Source: Tenacibaculum finnmarkense
GTDB taxonomy: Bacteria > Bacteroidota > Bacteroidia > Flavobacteriales > Flavobacteriaceae
DNA: 64,000 bases
Assembly (NCBI RefSeq): GCF_900239185.1
Contig: NZ_OENA01000085.1
Coordinates: forward strand, 51,950-115,949
Reading direction: 5' to 3'
Shown here: positions 53,294 through 62,121 of the stretch, one piece after another
Layout of the letters: every line of letters starts with the position of its first letter
How positions within the stretch are numbered: the first letter of the stretch is position 1
Notes under the pieces: model-generated
What the model was told of the DNA's origin: nothing
Seen by the model: only the letters and a program-made list of their open reading frames with translations
Databases searched by the model: none
Program-made: the position numbers and the translations under genes

Positions 53294-55498
53294 ATGACCA
53301 TTTCAATTTGGAGGTATAGCCACTTAACTTTGGCTATATCTTCTTTTATTTTTATCCTTACCGCCTCGATTACAGGTATTATTTTAGCTTTTGAACCTAT
53401 TTCAAATCAGTTAAAACCCTACGCAATACCTACCGATCAAATTAGCCTTTCTCAAACAATATCATCTTTAAAAAAAGAATATCAAGAAATTATCACACTA
53501 AAGGTTACTCAAAATAACTTTGTTAGCGCTTCGGTAATTACCAAAAAAGGGAAAAACAAACGCTTTTACATCAACCCTATTTCTGGTAAAAAAATAAGCA
53601 ATATTATTCCAAAATCAAAGATTTATAAATGGGCTACAAACCTACACAGATCGTTGTTTTTAAAATCTACAGGGCGGTTTTTAGTTGGGCTATTCTCTTT
53701 CTTGCTACTTTTAATTACCATAACAGGAAGTATTTTAATTATTAAAAGACAAGGCGGAATTAAACGCTTTTTTAGCAAAGTTGTTAAGGAGAATTTTGCG
53801 CAATATTACCACGTAGTTATTGGGCGTTTTGCCTTAATTCCTATTATTATCATTACTGTTACAGGTGTTTATTTATCTTTTGAAAAATTTAATATTTTAC
53901 CTAATACTAAAATTAAACACACCTTTAATTCGAGTAGTTTTACGGGTTTTCCTTCGGATAAAAAATCTGTTAAAAAAATTCCTATTGAGGATTTCGCTAC
54001 TTTTAAAAAAATCAAATTAAGTGAATTAAAAAGCATTGAATTTCCTTTTTCTGATGATAATGAAGATTATTTTTTATTAAAATTACACTCAAAAGAACTA
54101 ATTATACATCAATATTCTGGTGAAATTATTAGTGCTAAAAATATCTCTTTAACAGCTATCTTAGTTGATTGGAGTTTATTTTTACACACAGGGCGTGGCA
54201 CTATTTTTTGGGCGATTATTTTACTTTTAACAGCTATTTCTATTTTATTTTTTAGCTATTCAGGTTTTGCTATCGCCTTAAAAAGAAAGCAAAAAAGCCT
54301 GCTTCCTAAAAATACTCTTAAAAAAGATATTGCCGAAATTATCATCCTTGTAGGATCGGAAACTGGCGAATCTTTTAGAAATGCAACTTCTTTATATAAT
54401 GCGCTTATTATCAGCAAAAAATCAGTTTTCATAGCGCATTTAAACGATTACACTTCCTATAAAAAAGCACAACATTTACTATTATTAACCTCTACCTATG
54501 CCGAAGGAAAAGCACCTGTTAATGCTACAAATTTTTTAAATTTATTACAAAAAATAACACCTGAAAACAATATAAAATATGCCGTAATTGGTTTTGGTTC
54601 TTTGGCATATAAAGACTATTGTAAATTTGCCATTGATATTGATAACGCCCTTGAAAAGCATCCGAAATTTGAAAAAATAACAGCTCTTTATAAAATTAAT
54701 AATCAAGATTTTTTAGCCTTTAAAAAATGGGAACTAGAATGGTGTCAAAAAACAGGTATTGATTTACAGCTAAAATTAAACATCCAAAAACATAAAAAAC
54801 AACAACAATTTTCGGTAGTTAGTAAAACCTTATTAAACAATGATGCTTGTTTTTTAATTCGATTAAAACCTATTAAAAAGATAAAATTTACCTCGGGCGA
54901 TTTAATGGCTATCATTCCTAAAAAAGATGGTGTTAAACGCTTATATTCTGTTGGAAAAATTGAAAATGATGTTTTATTAAGCGTCAAAAAACATGAATTT
55001 GGCGTGTGTTCTAATTTACTTTTCAATCTTGAAAAAAACACAATTTTAAAAGCCAAAATAGAAAAAAATAAAGCGTTTCAATATCCGAAGAAATCAAAAA
55101 AAGTTATTTTAATTGCCAACGGAACAGGAATTGCTCCCTTTTTAGGAATGTTAAATAACAGTGGTGAAATGCACTTGTTTTGGGGCGGAAGAACGCAAGA
55201 ATCCTTAAAAATATACCTGCCTTTTTTATCGGATTTAAACCCTAAAAATATTCACATTTCTTATTCGCAAGAAAAAAATAAGATCGCAAAACAATATGTA
55301 CAAGACAGCATTTTTAATGAACCCGATTTAATTGCCGATACCTTAAAAAATAATGGAAGTATTCTAATTTGTGGTTCTGTTGCCATGATGAATGGCGTTT
55401 TAAAAGTTTTAGCTCAAATTGCTTTACAAAAATTAAATACTCCAATTGATAAATTTAATGCTACTTATAAACGGCAAATTAAAACAGATTGCTATTAA
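53294..55498 (+). CDS. PepSY membrane domain fused to flavodoxin and NADPH-reductase domains
   Basis: A 734-residue fusion. Residues 1-340 form a PepSY-type membrane part with about four hydrophobic helices (ISSFIFILTASITGIIL, LVGLFSFLLLLITITGSILI, FALIPIIIITVTGVYLS, and about residue 300-325). Conserved His residues in LHRSLFL, YYHVVIGR and LHTGRGT may bind haem. Next is a flavodoxin domain with P-loop GSETGES (about 353-359), then a ferredoxin-reductase-like domain with FAD-region and LIANGTGIAPFLG and LICGSVAMM. The C-terminus KTDCY fits sulfite-reductase-type flavoproteins. It could move electrons from cytoplasmic NADPH to periplasmic iron or haem. Last gene of the operon. Confidence 0.88.
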   Translation: MTISIWRYSHLTLAISSFIFILTASITGIILAFEPISNQLKPYAIPTDQISLSQTISSLKKEYQEIITLKVTQNNFVSASVITKKGKNKRFYINPISGKKISNIIPKSKIYKWATNLHRSLFLKSTGRFLVGLFSFLLLLITITGSILIIKRQGGIKRFFSKVVKENFAQYYHVVIGRFALIPIIIITVTGVYLSFEKFNILPNTKIKHTFNSSSFTGFPSDKKSVKKIPIEDFATFKKIKLSELKSIEFPFSDDNEDYFLLKLHSKELIIHQYSGEIISAKNISLTAILVDWSLFLHTGRGTIFWAIILLLTAISILFFSYSGFAIALKRKQKSLLPKNTLKKDIAEIIILVGSETGESFRNATSLYNALIISKKSVFIAHLNDYTSYKKAQHLLLLTSTYAEGKAPVNATNFLNLLQKITPENNIKYAVIGFGSLAYKDYCKFAIDIDNALEKHPKFEKITALYKINNQDFLAFKKWELEWCQKTGIDLQLKLNIQKHKKQQQFSVVSKTLLNNDACFLIRLKPIKKIKFTSGDLMAIIPKKDGVKRLYSVGKIENDVLLSVKKHEFGVCSNLLFNLEKNTILKAKIEKNKAFQYPKKSKKVILIANGTGIAPFLGMLNNSGEMHLFWGGRTQESLKIYLPFLSDLNPKNIHISYSQEKNKIAKQYVQDSIFNEPDLIADTLKNNGSILICGSVAMMNGVLKVLAQIALQKLNTPIDKFNATYKRQIKTDCY

Positions 55499-55585
55499 AA
55501 ATCTTATAAAAATATGTTTTTTAACGAATTCTAATTGGTTTCTTACGGATTCTAATTAACAGTAAGTTACACCAAATTTTCTTGC

Positions 55586-55593
55586 TAATTTTG
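55586..55593 (+). promoter_or_regulatory. Candidate -7 element of the 71-residue protein gene
   Basis: TAATTTTG is an exact match, 20 bases upstream of the ATG at 55614. No clear -33 TTG at the right spacing. Confidence 0.45.
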
Positions 55594-55613
55594 ATGGTAT
55601 AAAAACAAGTACT

Positions 55614-55829
55614 ATGTGGTCAAACAGCAATTATTCTTCTATCTTAAAAATGCATTTAAACAAATACAATCGTTTAAAATTACAAATTAACAACAACGGG
55701 TTTATCGCTTCTATTGAAAAGCAAGAAAATGGACAGTGGATTAACGACCGAAATTTACCTAAAATTTTAAATAAAATATCAAATAGTTTTCATTTAGAAA
55801 AAAATATGACCATTATATTAGAGCAGTAA
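55614..55829 (+). CDS. Small hypothetical protein (71 residues)
   Basis: I do not recognise a family. The protein is polar and Asn/Lys-rich (MWSNSNYSSILKMHLNKYN, NNNGFIASIEKQENGQWIN) without a signal peptide or membrane segment. It lies between the haem operon and a two-component system, on the same strand as both. A good -7 element just upstream suggests its own transcription. Its composition is like that of the flanking genes. A spurious frame cannot be excluded. Confidence 0.55.
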   Translation: MWSNSNYSSILKMHLNKYNRLKLQINNNGFIASIEKQENGQWINDRNLPKILNKISNSFHLEKNMTIILEQ

Positions 55830-55904
55830 TAATTCTTGAAATTTTCAAGCAGGGAAAAAGCCGTATAGAAGCATATAAAATTCAGAAATAACATTTAATT
55901 TAAT

Positions 55905-55912
55905 TAAGTTTG
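55905..55912 (+). promoter_or_regulatory. Candidate -7 element of the sensor kinase gene
   Basis: TAAGTTTG is an exact match ending five bases before the ATG at 55918. This would give a nearly leaderless transcript. The -33 element is not clear. Confidence 0.4.
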
Positions 55913-55917
55913 TTACT

Positions 55918-57909
55918 ATGAAATTGCTACAATCACTACTTTTATTTGTTTTTTTATTTATTACCACAAGTGTTATATCTCAACAAAATAACTTAAAGAA
56001 CTACACTTTAAAAAGTGGTTTACCTAGTTTAAAAATAACTGATATTACTCAAGATAATAATGGTTATTTATGGTTTAGCTCTAGTAAGGGAATTATTCGT
56101 TTTGATGGCAATAAATTTAAAACCTATACTCATAAAAATGGTTTAATTTCAAATAACACAACGGTTATTTCTGCTCAAAAAAAGGCTATTTTTATTGGTA
56201 CAAACAAGGGGTTTTGTTCCGTAATTAATGGTAAATTCAAACAGTTTGAGAGTGACAGAATAAACTGTATAGTAACAAGCCCTTCACAAACTTTTCTAGG
56301 AACAAACAAAGGGATTCTTAGGCTTCGTAAAGATTTTTTACCGAATATTAGAACCAATTTTCAAATTGATTTAAATAAAATTAACGATTTAAAGTTTGAT
56401 GGGAAATTTTATTGGATAGCAACCAACAAAGCTTTATGGAAACTCGATAAAATAATTAATCCAACGGTTTTAAAAAGAATTGAGCTTGGTAATTATACCG
56501 CTATACTTATTAATAAAAAAAGAATTATTGCTACAACTTATAACGATGGAATTAAGTTAATTATTAATACTAAAGTTAAAACGATAAGCACAGCTTTAAA
56601 AAATATTACGGGTATAAAATACATCAACAAACAGTTTTGGATTGTTAGCGAAGATCAAGGAATTGAAATACTTGATTCCAATTTTAACTTCATAAAAAGC
56701 ATTAATAAATACAATACATTAAAAACAAATCAAATACAAACCGTTTTTCAAGACCAAGAAAAAAATATTTGGATTGCCACAAATAATCATGGTATTTACA
56801 GGCTAAAGAGTAAGAATATCGTTCGAAAAAAACCTGTAATTACCTTTCAAAACATCGAAATTGTTTATCAAACATTAGACAGCATAAATATTAATGAATA
56901 CCCAAAAATTCTATCACTAAAACCGTCTAAAAACCATGTTTCATTTACTTATAAATCGGTTAATATAAATACGCCTGGGAATATTTTATACCGCTATAAA
57001 TTAAACAGAGGCTTTAGTAAATGGAGTGGTAAAAATACGGTTGATTTCCCTTATTTAACCCCAGGAAATTACACTTTTACAGCGCAATCTAAAATCGGAA
57101 AAATCAAAAGCAAACCCATTCATTTTCAGTTTTTTATTGACACTCCGATACATCAAAAAAAATGGTTTCAGTGGCTTATTACTACTTTACTAAGCTTATT
57201 ATTACTAGGAAGAATCTTATTTTATATCAAAAAAATAAAAGTGAAAAACAAAACTAAAATTGAAAAACTACAAGCGGAAAATCATTTATTATCGCTTGAA
57301 CAAAAAGCCTTGCAATTACAAATGAATCCGCATTTTATTTTTAATGTTTTAAACGGAATTAAGGCCCTTGGAAATGCTGGTAAAACAACTGAATTAAACA
57401 ATACAATAAGTAAATTCGCTATTCTTTTAAGAGCTGTTTTAAATAATTCGAGGCAAGAAGAAATTAGTTTAGCAGATGAAATAAGCATCCTTAAAAATTA
57501 TATTTCGCTAGAACAACAGATAAATGCTACTTCTTTTGAATACGAAATTAATACTGACGTAAACCTTGATGCAGAAGAAATTTTAATTCCTCCAATGCTA
57601 GTTCAACCCTTTGTTGAAAACTGTATTAAACATGCTTTTAAAGCATCAAAAAGCAATAAAATTTCGATTATATTTTCAACAAAAAATCAATTTTTAGAAT
57701 GTAGTATTATTGATAATGGAATTGGGATTCAGCAATCAAAACTGCAAATAAAATCAAGTTCTCATAATTCTGTTGCTATTAAAATTACCGAAGAACGCAT
57801 TAAAACACTTTCTAAAAAAAGTGCATTTTCTATTGCCGAAATTTCTAAAAACAAAGCTATTATCGGAACAAAAATATTTTTCAAAATCCCTTTAAAAACA
57901 GATTTTTAA
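55918..57909 (+). CDS. Sensor histidine kinase, LytS-type with an N-terminal propeller
   Basis: A 663-residue membrane sensor with signal peptide (LLLFVFLFITTSVISQ). Residues about 25-300 contain two-component regulator propeller repeats (DITQDNNGYLWFSSSKGIIRFDGN, QDQEKNIWIATNNHGIYRL), followed by a Y_Y_Y domain to about 410. One membrane helix (WLITTLLSLLLLGRILFY) leads to a kinase core with the phosphorylated His472 (MNPHFIFNVLN), N-box PPMLVQPFVENCIKHAF and G-box DNGIGI. This is the His_kinase (LytS) type without a standard HisKA domain. The ligand is unknown. Propeller count is fewer than in the hybrid polysaccharide sensors. The partner regulator begins one base later. Confidence 0.92.
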   Translation: MKLLQSLLLFVFLFITTSVISQQNNLKNYTLKSGLPSLKITDITQDNNGYLWFSSSKGIIRFDGNKFKTYTHKNGLISNNTTVISAQKKAIFIGTNKGFCSVINGKFKQFESDRINCIVTSPSQTFLGTNKGILRLRKDFLPNIRTNFQIDLNKINDLKFDGKFYWIATNKALWKLDKIINPTVLKRIELGNYTAILINKKRIIATTYNDGIKLIINTKVKTISTALKNITGIKYINKQFWIVSEDQGIEILDSNFNFIKSINKYNTLKTNQIQTVFQDQEKNIWIATNNHGIYRLKSKNIVRKKPVITFQNIEIVYQTLDSININEYPKILSLKPSKNHVSFTYKSVNINTPGNILYRYKLNRGFSKWSGKNTVDFPYLTPGNYTFTAQSKIGKIKSKPIHFQFFIDTPIHQKKWFQWLITTLLSLLLLGRILFYIKKIKVKNKTKIEKLQAENHLLSLEQKALQLQMNPHFIFNVLNGIKALGNAGKTTELNNTISKFAILLRAVLNNSRQEEISLADEISILKNYISLEQQINATSFEYEINTDVNLDAEEILIPPMLVQPFVENCIKHAFKASKSNKISIIFSTKNQFLECSIIDNGIGIQQSKLQIKSSSHNSVAIKITEERIKTLSKKSAFSIAEISKNKAIIGTKIFFKIPLKTDF

Positions 57910-57910
57910 T

Positions 57911-58660
57911 ATGCAAAAACTTACCGCAATTATTGTTGATGATATGCCTAGTGCTTTAGAAATGTTACAAAATGATATTTTAACGCATCATCAAGAAATT
58001 GAAATAATAGGAACTGCAAAAAGCGTTGTAGAAGCAGCTATTTTATTACAAAAACTACAGCCTGATATTTTATTTTTAGATATTATGCTTGGTGACGGCA
58101 CTGGTTTTGATGTTCTTGAAATTCATCCAAACTTAACTTCAAAGGTTATTTTTGTTACTGCCAGTGATGAATTTGCTATAAAAGCCTTTAAGTTTGCAGC
58201 TATTGATTATATTTTAAAACCCTATTCAAACGATGATTTATCAACAGCTATTGATAAGGCAAAAAACCAGATTAAACCAGCGGTAGAACAACTTAGCGTT
58301 TTACAAGAATCTATAAAGCAGCCTAATTTACGCCCTAAAAAGATTTCATTAAATACTACGGATAAAATTGTTGTGGTTAATTTAGATGATATTGTTCGTT
58401 GCAAATCTGACAATAACTATACGGAGTTTTTTTTTATCGATGGGCAACATCTTTTAGTTAGTAAAACCCTCAAGTATTTTGCTGATATGCTAAAAGAATT
58501 TAACTTTATAAGAATTCATCAAAGTCATTTAGTGAACATACAATACATCAAAGAGTTCATCAAATCAGATGGCGGATATTTAGTTTTAAAAAACAAAATA
58601 ACAGTTCCTGTATCTGTTAGAAAACGAAATGAGGTTATTACACTTTTAGGAAAAATATAA
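57911..58660 (+). CDS. LytTR-family response regulator
   Basis: A 249-residue regulator. The receiver domain has the phosphorylated Asp57 (LFLDIMLGDGTGFDVLE), Thr in VTAS and Lys in DYILKPYSNDDL. The C-terminal LytTR domain (from about 145) contains IVRCKSDNNYTEFFF and FNFIRIHQSHLVNIQYIKEF, which bind DNA. It begins one base after the kinase gene, so the pair is coupled. The target is not clear; an autoregulated or neighbouring envelope gene is likely. Confidence 0.95.
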   Translation: MQKLTAIIVDDMPSALEMLQNDILTHHQEIEIIGTAKSVVEAAILLQKLQPDILFLDIMLGDGTGFDVLEIHPNLTSKVIFVTASDEFAIKAFKFAAIDYILKPYSNDDLSTAIDKAKNQIKPAVEQLSVLQESIKQPNLRPKKISLNTTDKIVVVNLDDIVRCKSDNNYTEFFFIDGQHLLVSKTLKYFADMLKEFNFIRIHQSHLVNIQYIKEFIKSDGGYLVLKNKITVPVSVRKRNEVITLLGKI

Positions 58661-58735
58661 ATCTATTTTTTTTTATAAATTCCATTAGTTTCATTAATTT
58701 TTACCTATTTTGGTCTTGTACTAAACAATAAATAT

Positions 58736-59293
58736 ATGGTTGCACTGAAGCCCAAAAAAGGTAGGTTGTTAATTGCGGAACCTACTATTTTAAACGATAG
58801 TTCTTTTAAACGAACTATTATTTTACTAACTGAACATACCTCAAAAAGCTCTGTTGGGTTTATTTTAAACAGACCCTTACAGCATACTTTGAACGACTTG
58901 GTACCTGAAATCGACTGTGATTTTAGAGTGTATCAAGGTGGTCCTGTTGAGCAAGATAACCTGTATTTTATACATAAGGTTCCTCAACTAATACCCAATA
59001 GTATTGAAGTTGCTAATGGTATTTATTGGGGTGGTAACTTTGAAAATTTAAAAGAACTGTTGGTTGAAAACAAGTTAAAACCAACAGATATTCGCTTCTT
59101 TTTAGGATATTCAGGATGGGAAACAAACCAATTAATTGATGAATTAAATATTGATTCTTGGTTTATTTCCGAAAATGATTACAAAAATATTTTAACAACT
59201 AATAACGAGAGCTTTTGGAAAAATAAGCTACTTCAAAAAGGTGGTAAATATAAAATTTGGGCAAATGCACCAAGCGATATTCAAATGAATTAA
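58736..59293 (+). CDS. YqgE/AlgH family protein
   Basis: A 185-residue protein of the UPF0301 (YqgE/AlgH) family. Marks are GRLLIAEPTILNDSSFKRTIILL, SSVGFILNRPL, VYQGGPVEQDNLYFIH and FFLGYSGWETNQLIDEL. A regulatory role in Pseudomonas alginate synthesis was proposed for AlgH, but the mechanism is not known. It overlaps the convergent aminotransferase gene by four bases. Confidence 0.95.
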   Translation: MVALKPKKGRLLIAEPTILNDSSFKRTIILLTEHTSKSSVGFILNRPLQHTLNDLVPEIDCDFRVYQGGPVEQDNLYFIHKVPQLIPNSIEVANGIYWGGNFENLKELLVENKLKPTDIRFFLGYSGWETNQLIDELNIDSWFISENDYKNILTTNNESFWKNKLLQKGGKYKIWANAPSDIQMN

Positions 59294-60120
59294 CCAGTAA
59301 TAGCTAATAATTTAAGGCTGCTCTTTATTTTATTAGTTATTTCTGATGTAAATACTTTTTTTCGATAATTAGTAACTGATTGAATACCAATAATAGCATT
59401 TGTAATAAAAATTTCATCTGCTTTTTGTAATTCAAATGGAGAAATAACGGTTTCTTCAACAGTATAGTTAGGATGTTTTTCTAAAATTTCTAACACTTTT
59501 TTTCTAGTAACTCCTTTTATACATCCCTCGGTTAAAGCAGGTGTTTTTATAACGCCGTCTTTTATTACAAAAATATTCCCGTTAGTAGCCTCAACAACTC
59601 CTTTTCGTTCGTTAAGCAATATACAGTTGTCTAAATCGTTTTCATCAGCAAAAACAGCCGACAAGGTATTTAGCATTCTATTAGTTGTTTTTATAGTTGA
59701 TAACAACCCCGAATAATTATAAAAATCTTTATATAAATCTATTTTATAACTCGTTTTTTCTATCGGATGAAACTCACTTGCTTCAATTAAGTAATCAATA
59801 TCATTTGATGCTGGGTTATACAAGCCGCCATCTTTTCTATAAACGGTTAATCGAACCCTATAATTTAACGATTTAGGAAGTTCATTTGTTACCTTTAAAA
59901 TTTCTTCTTGTAAAAATTCAAGCGTAAATTTCATTGGAATTTTCATACGTAGCATTCTCATTGAAGCCATTAATCTAAAATAATGATCTTCCATAAAAAC
60001 AACCTTTGTATTTAAAACTCTTACCGTTTCAAAAATAGCATCACCATATTTAAAGGCTCTATTATCGTTAGATAATTGTAGTGCTGTTTTTGGTATTATT
60101 TTTCCGTTAAAATTGATCAT
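59290..60120 (-). CDS. Class IV aminotransferase (aminodeoxychorismate lyase or branched-chain type)
   Basis: A 276-residue fold-type IV pyridoxal-phosphate enzyme. It has SNDNRAFKYGDAIFETVRV near the N-terminus, the Lys in TYRV-like and IKTTNRMLNTLSAVFADEND, EATNGNIFVI and GCIKGVTRKKVLEI. In this family the length fits PabC or D-amino acid/branched-chain transaminases; the segment after DGVIKTPALTEGCIKGVTR fits PabC well, but the substrate cannot be decided. Start MINFNGKII is chosen; a frame extended to 60168 would add an unlikely leader. It is convergent with yqgE and is followed upstream by a START-like gene. Confidence 0.9.
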   Translation of the reverse strand: MINFNGKIIPKTALQLSNDNRAFKYGDAIFETVRVLNTKVVFMEDHYFRLMASMRMLRMKIPMKFTLEFLQEEILKVTNELPKSLNYRVRLTVYRKDGGLYNPASNDIDYLIEASEFHPIEKTSYKIDLYKDFYNYSGLLSTIKTTNRMLNTLSAVFADENDLDNCILLNERKGVVEATNGNIFVIKDGVIKTPALTEGCIKGVTRKKVLEILEKHPNYTVEETVISPFELQKADEIFITNAIIGIQSVTNYRKKVFTSEITNKIKSSLKLLAITG

Positions 60121-60170
60121 TTTTAAAAATTTGATTGCAAAATTACAATTTAGGTAATTAGTAGCCATAA

Positions 60171-60199
60171 AAAAACTCGACTAAATATCGAGTTTTTTT
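60171..60199. terminator. Terminator between the aminotransferase and START-like genes
   Basis: AAAAACTCGA pairs with TCGAGTTTTT around a seven-base loop. It lies upstream of the aminotransferase start and directly beyond the stop codon of the START-like gene, so it ends the latter. Confidence 0.88.
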
Positions 60200-60214
60200 A
60201 TAAAACGTAAAACA

Positions 60215-60598
60215 CTACGCTCCTATACTATTTTTTAAGCTTTCAATTTGACTTTCCCATAACATTTTTGCTTCTTCTAGGTCGTCTTGATCATCAGCAA
60301 AATCAGTAACAATAACAGCTACGTCTTTCGTTAAAGCATCTACCTGTATTAAAAATTCAAAATAACTTTCATCACCTTCACTTTCAATCCATTTATATTT
60401 TATGCGTTCGTTTGCTTTTTTTGCTAAAATTTTAGCCTCCTCTTCTGAACCATCCCAAGTAAAAGTAATTAATTTTCCACGAGAATTAACACTATCAGCA
60501 AACCATTCTTCTAATCCTGAAGGGGTTGCCAAACTATTAAACAGCATACTTGGTGATGCGTGTATAGGAAATTCTAATTCGTATTTAACTTTTGTCAT
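60215..60598 (-). CDS. START-like (AHSA1-type) domain protein
   Basis: A 127-residue protein with the Bet v 1/START fold typical of the AHSA1 family: ELEFPIHASPSMLFNSLATPSGLEEWFADSV, then TFTWDGSEEEAKIL and ESEGDESYFEFLIQVDALTKDVAVIVTDF. These proteins bind hydrophobic ligands or protein clients. Function in this clade is unknown. Start MTKVKYELEF is preferred over a longer frame to 60652 with a lysine-rich start. It is monocistronic and divergent from the tRNA gene. Confidence 0.88.
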   Translation of the reverse strand: MTKVKYELEFPIHASPSMLFNSLATPSGLEEWFADSVNSRGKLITFTWDGSEEEAKILAKKANERIKYKWIESEGDESYFEFLIQVDALTKDVAVIVTDFADDQDDLEEAKMLWESQIESLKNSIGA

Positions 60599-60669
60599 TT
60601 TTTTTTTCTTAGTATGGCAAGGTATATATATTTTTTTTAAAAAAAAATTCATTTTTATTACATTTTTTA

Positions 60670-60699
60670 TTGTGTATCTAAAAAGAAGTTGTATATTTG
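60670..60699 (+). promoter_or_regulatory. Promoter of tRNA-Met
   Basis: TTG at 60670-60672 (in ATTG) and TATATTTG at 60692-60699 (exact -7) are 19 bases apart. The -7 element ends 10 bases before the tRNA, so transcription starts just ahead of it. Confidence 0.7.
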
Positions 60700-60709
60700 C
60701 ACCCGCAAT

Positions 60710-60783
60710 GGCGAGATAGCTCAGTTGGTTAGAGCGCAGGATTCATAACCCTGAGGTCGGCAGTTCAAATCTGCTTCTCGCTA
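60710..60783 (+). tRNA. tRNA-Met (anticodon CAT), elongator type
   Basis: A 74-base tRNA. The acceptor stem GGCGAGA pairs with TCTCGCT (first pair G-T). The D arm is GCTC/GAGC, the anticodon loop TTCATAA carries CAT (60744-60746), and the T loop is TTCAAAT. The anticodon stem has an A-C mismatch at 31-39, which may be natural in the group. CCA is not encoded. Its 3' end is the presumed integration site of the mobile element downstream. Initiator or Ile2 identity is less likely because the arm sequences match elongator Met types. Confidence 0.93.
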
Positions 60784-60796
60784 CTAAAATCCCATG

Positions 60797-60824
60797 AAAC
60801 CCTTTATTTTAAAGGGTTTTTTGT
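60797..60824 (+). terminator. Terminator of tRNA-Met
   Basis: AAACCCTTTA pairs with TAAAGGGTTT around a four-base T loop and runs into more T residues, 14 bases after the tRNA. Confidence 0.88.
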
Positions 60825-60921
60825 TGTTTTTATTCGCTACAAACACAAAACGCGTCAGAGGCTCGCCAAAACATATTCTTTTTACTGTTGATTTTACTCT
60901 AAAATTTAACGTAAAAAAAAA

Positions 60922-62121
60922 ATGTCAAAACTTCAAAATAGTAATATCACACTACCTTTTATCGACTATATTCCTGCCGAATTAAAAGAAAATAAAGTTT
61001 GGGAAATTGTGTATTACGCCATAGACCCCTACGAAACAAAGGCAAATGATCGATTAAAAAGAAAAAGGCATAGAGTAAGACCTTTTAAATGTAAAAAAAC
61101 AAGGAGGATATACGCCAAAGCAATTGTTATCAAATTAAACCAACAATTAATGCGAGGCTGGACACCTTTTTATTGCGGCAATAACTCGCCAATACAAGAA
61201 CAAAAACCACTAAAAAAAGTAAAATTATTTGAAGTATTTGATAATTACCTACATCAAATAAATCAACAAACAAGAAAAGACTCTTTGCGACCAGATACGC
61301 TACGAGCTTACACCAGTTACGTTAAAAACCTAAAAGCATACTTAATTACCAAAAAACAAGAAAACGCTGCCGTTTCTTACTTTAATGAGAAATTTTGTCG
61401 TGATTTTTTAGATATGATTTTTTATGAACGCAAAAATTCAGCCAGAACACACAACAATTATTTAGGTTTTATATCGCTTTTTAATCGTTGGCTAATCAAA
61501 AGAGAGCATTTAAAAGTAGATTTTACAGGGGATATTGATAAAATTAGAGTTTCTGAAAAAATAAGAACTATTATTCCACTAAAAGAACGAACAGAAATTT
61601 TTAATCATTTAGAAGAAAACGATAAGCACTACTTTGCTTTATGCTATACCGCTTTTTACTGTTTAATCCGTAGAACTGAATTATCTAAATTAAAAGTTGC
61701 TGATGTTCTCTTAAAAAATGGAATTATTAGTATTTCTTCAAATGTGAGTAAAAACAGAAAATCGCAAATAGTAACAATTCCAAACCAATTAATACACGTT
61801 TTAATAGATCATTTAAAAAATGCTAATAATCATGATTTTCTATTTTCTGATGATAATTTTAAACCTGGAGAAACTCAATTAGAACCGAAAAGAATATCTG
61901 ATACCTGGAGTAAATACAAAAAAAAGCTAAATTTTAGTAAATTTTACCAATGGTACTCTTTGAAAGATACAGGAATTACCAATTATTTACATTTAGGAAT
62001 CCCAACAATTGACGTCAGAAACCAAGCAAGGCATTATTCAATTAAGCAAACCGAAGAATATTCACCCAAAACAATACTAAAAGCCAGTGGTACTATTCAA
62101 TCGGCTAAACTTGATATTTAA
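60922..62121 (+). CDS. Tyrosine recombinase (integrase) of an integrative element
   Basis: A 399-residue integrase. An N-terminal arm-binding part (about 1-100, Lys/Arg-rich) is followed by a SAM-like core-binding domain (about 105-210, FEVFDNYLHQINQQTRK and RTHNNYLGFISLFNRWL). The catalytic domain has Arg250 (CLIRRTELSKLKVADV), Lys in SKNRKSQ, Tyr345/Lys348 in YSLKDTGIT where the usual HxxR stands, His371 (ARHYSIKQT) and nucleophile Tyr380 (EEYSP). This SLKDTGIT variant is seen in Bacteroidota integrases. It lies 138 bases after a tRNA gene and reads away from it, as in integrative elements at tRNA sites. Start choice: ATG at 60922. Confidence 0.93.
   Translation: MSKLQNSNITLPFIDYIPAELKENKVWEIVYYAIDPYETKANDRLKRKRHRVRPFKCKKTRRIYAKAIVIKLNQQLMRGWTPFYCGNNSPIQEQKPLKKVKLFEVFDNYLHQINQQTRKDSLRPDTLRAYTSYVKNLKAYLITKKQENAAVSYFNEKFCRDFLDMIFYERKNSARTHNNYLGFISLFNRWLIKREHLKVDFTGDIDKIRVSEKIRTIIPLKERTEIFNHLEENDKHYFALCYTAFYCLIRRTELSKLKVADVLLKNGIISISSNVSKNRKSQIVTIPNQLIHVLIDHLKNANNHDFLFSDDNFKPGETQLEPKRISDTWSKYKKKLNFSKFYQWYSLKDTGITNYLHLGIPTIDVRNQARHYSIKQTEEYSPKTILKASGTIQSAKLDI

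Noticed and set aside
60402..60719. 105-codon frame antisense to the START-like gene, running into the tRNA
   Set aside because: It overlaps a well-supported gene and a tRNA.
60784..60786. Encoded CCA at the tRNA end
   Set aside because: The bases after the discriminator are CTA, so CCA is added after transcription.
60794..60985. 63-codon frame after the tRNA
   Set aside because: It starts in the tRNA terminator hairpin and overlaps the integrase start in another frame.
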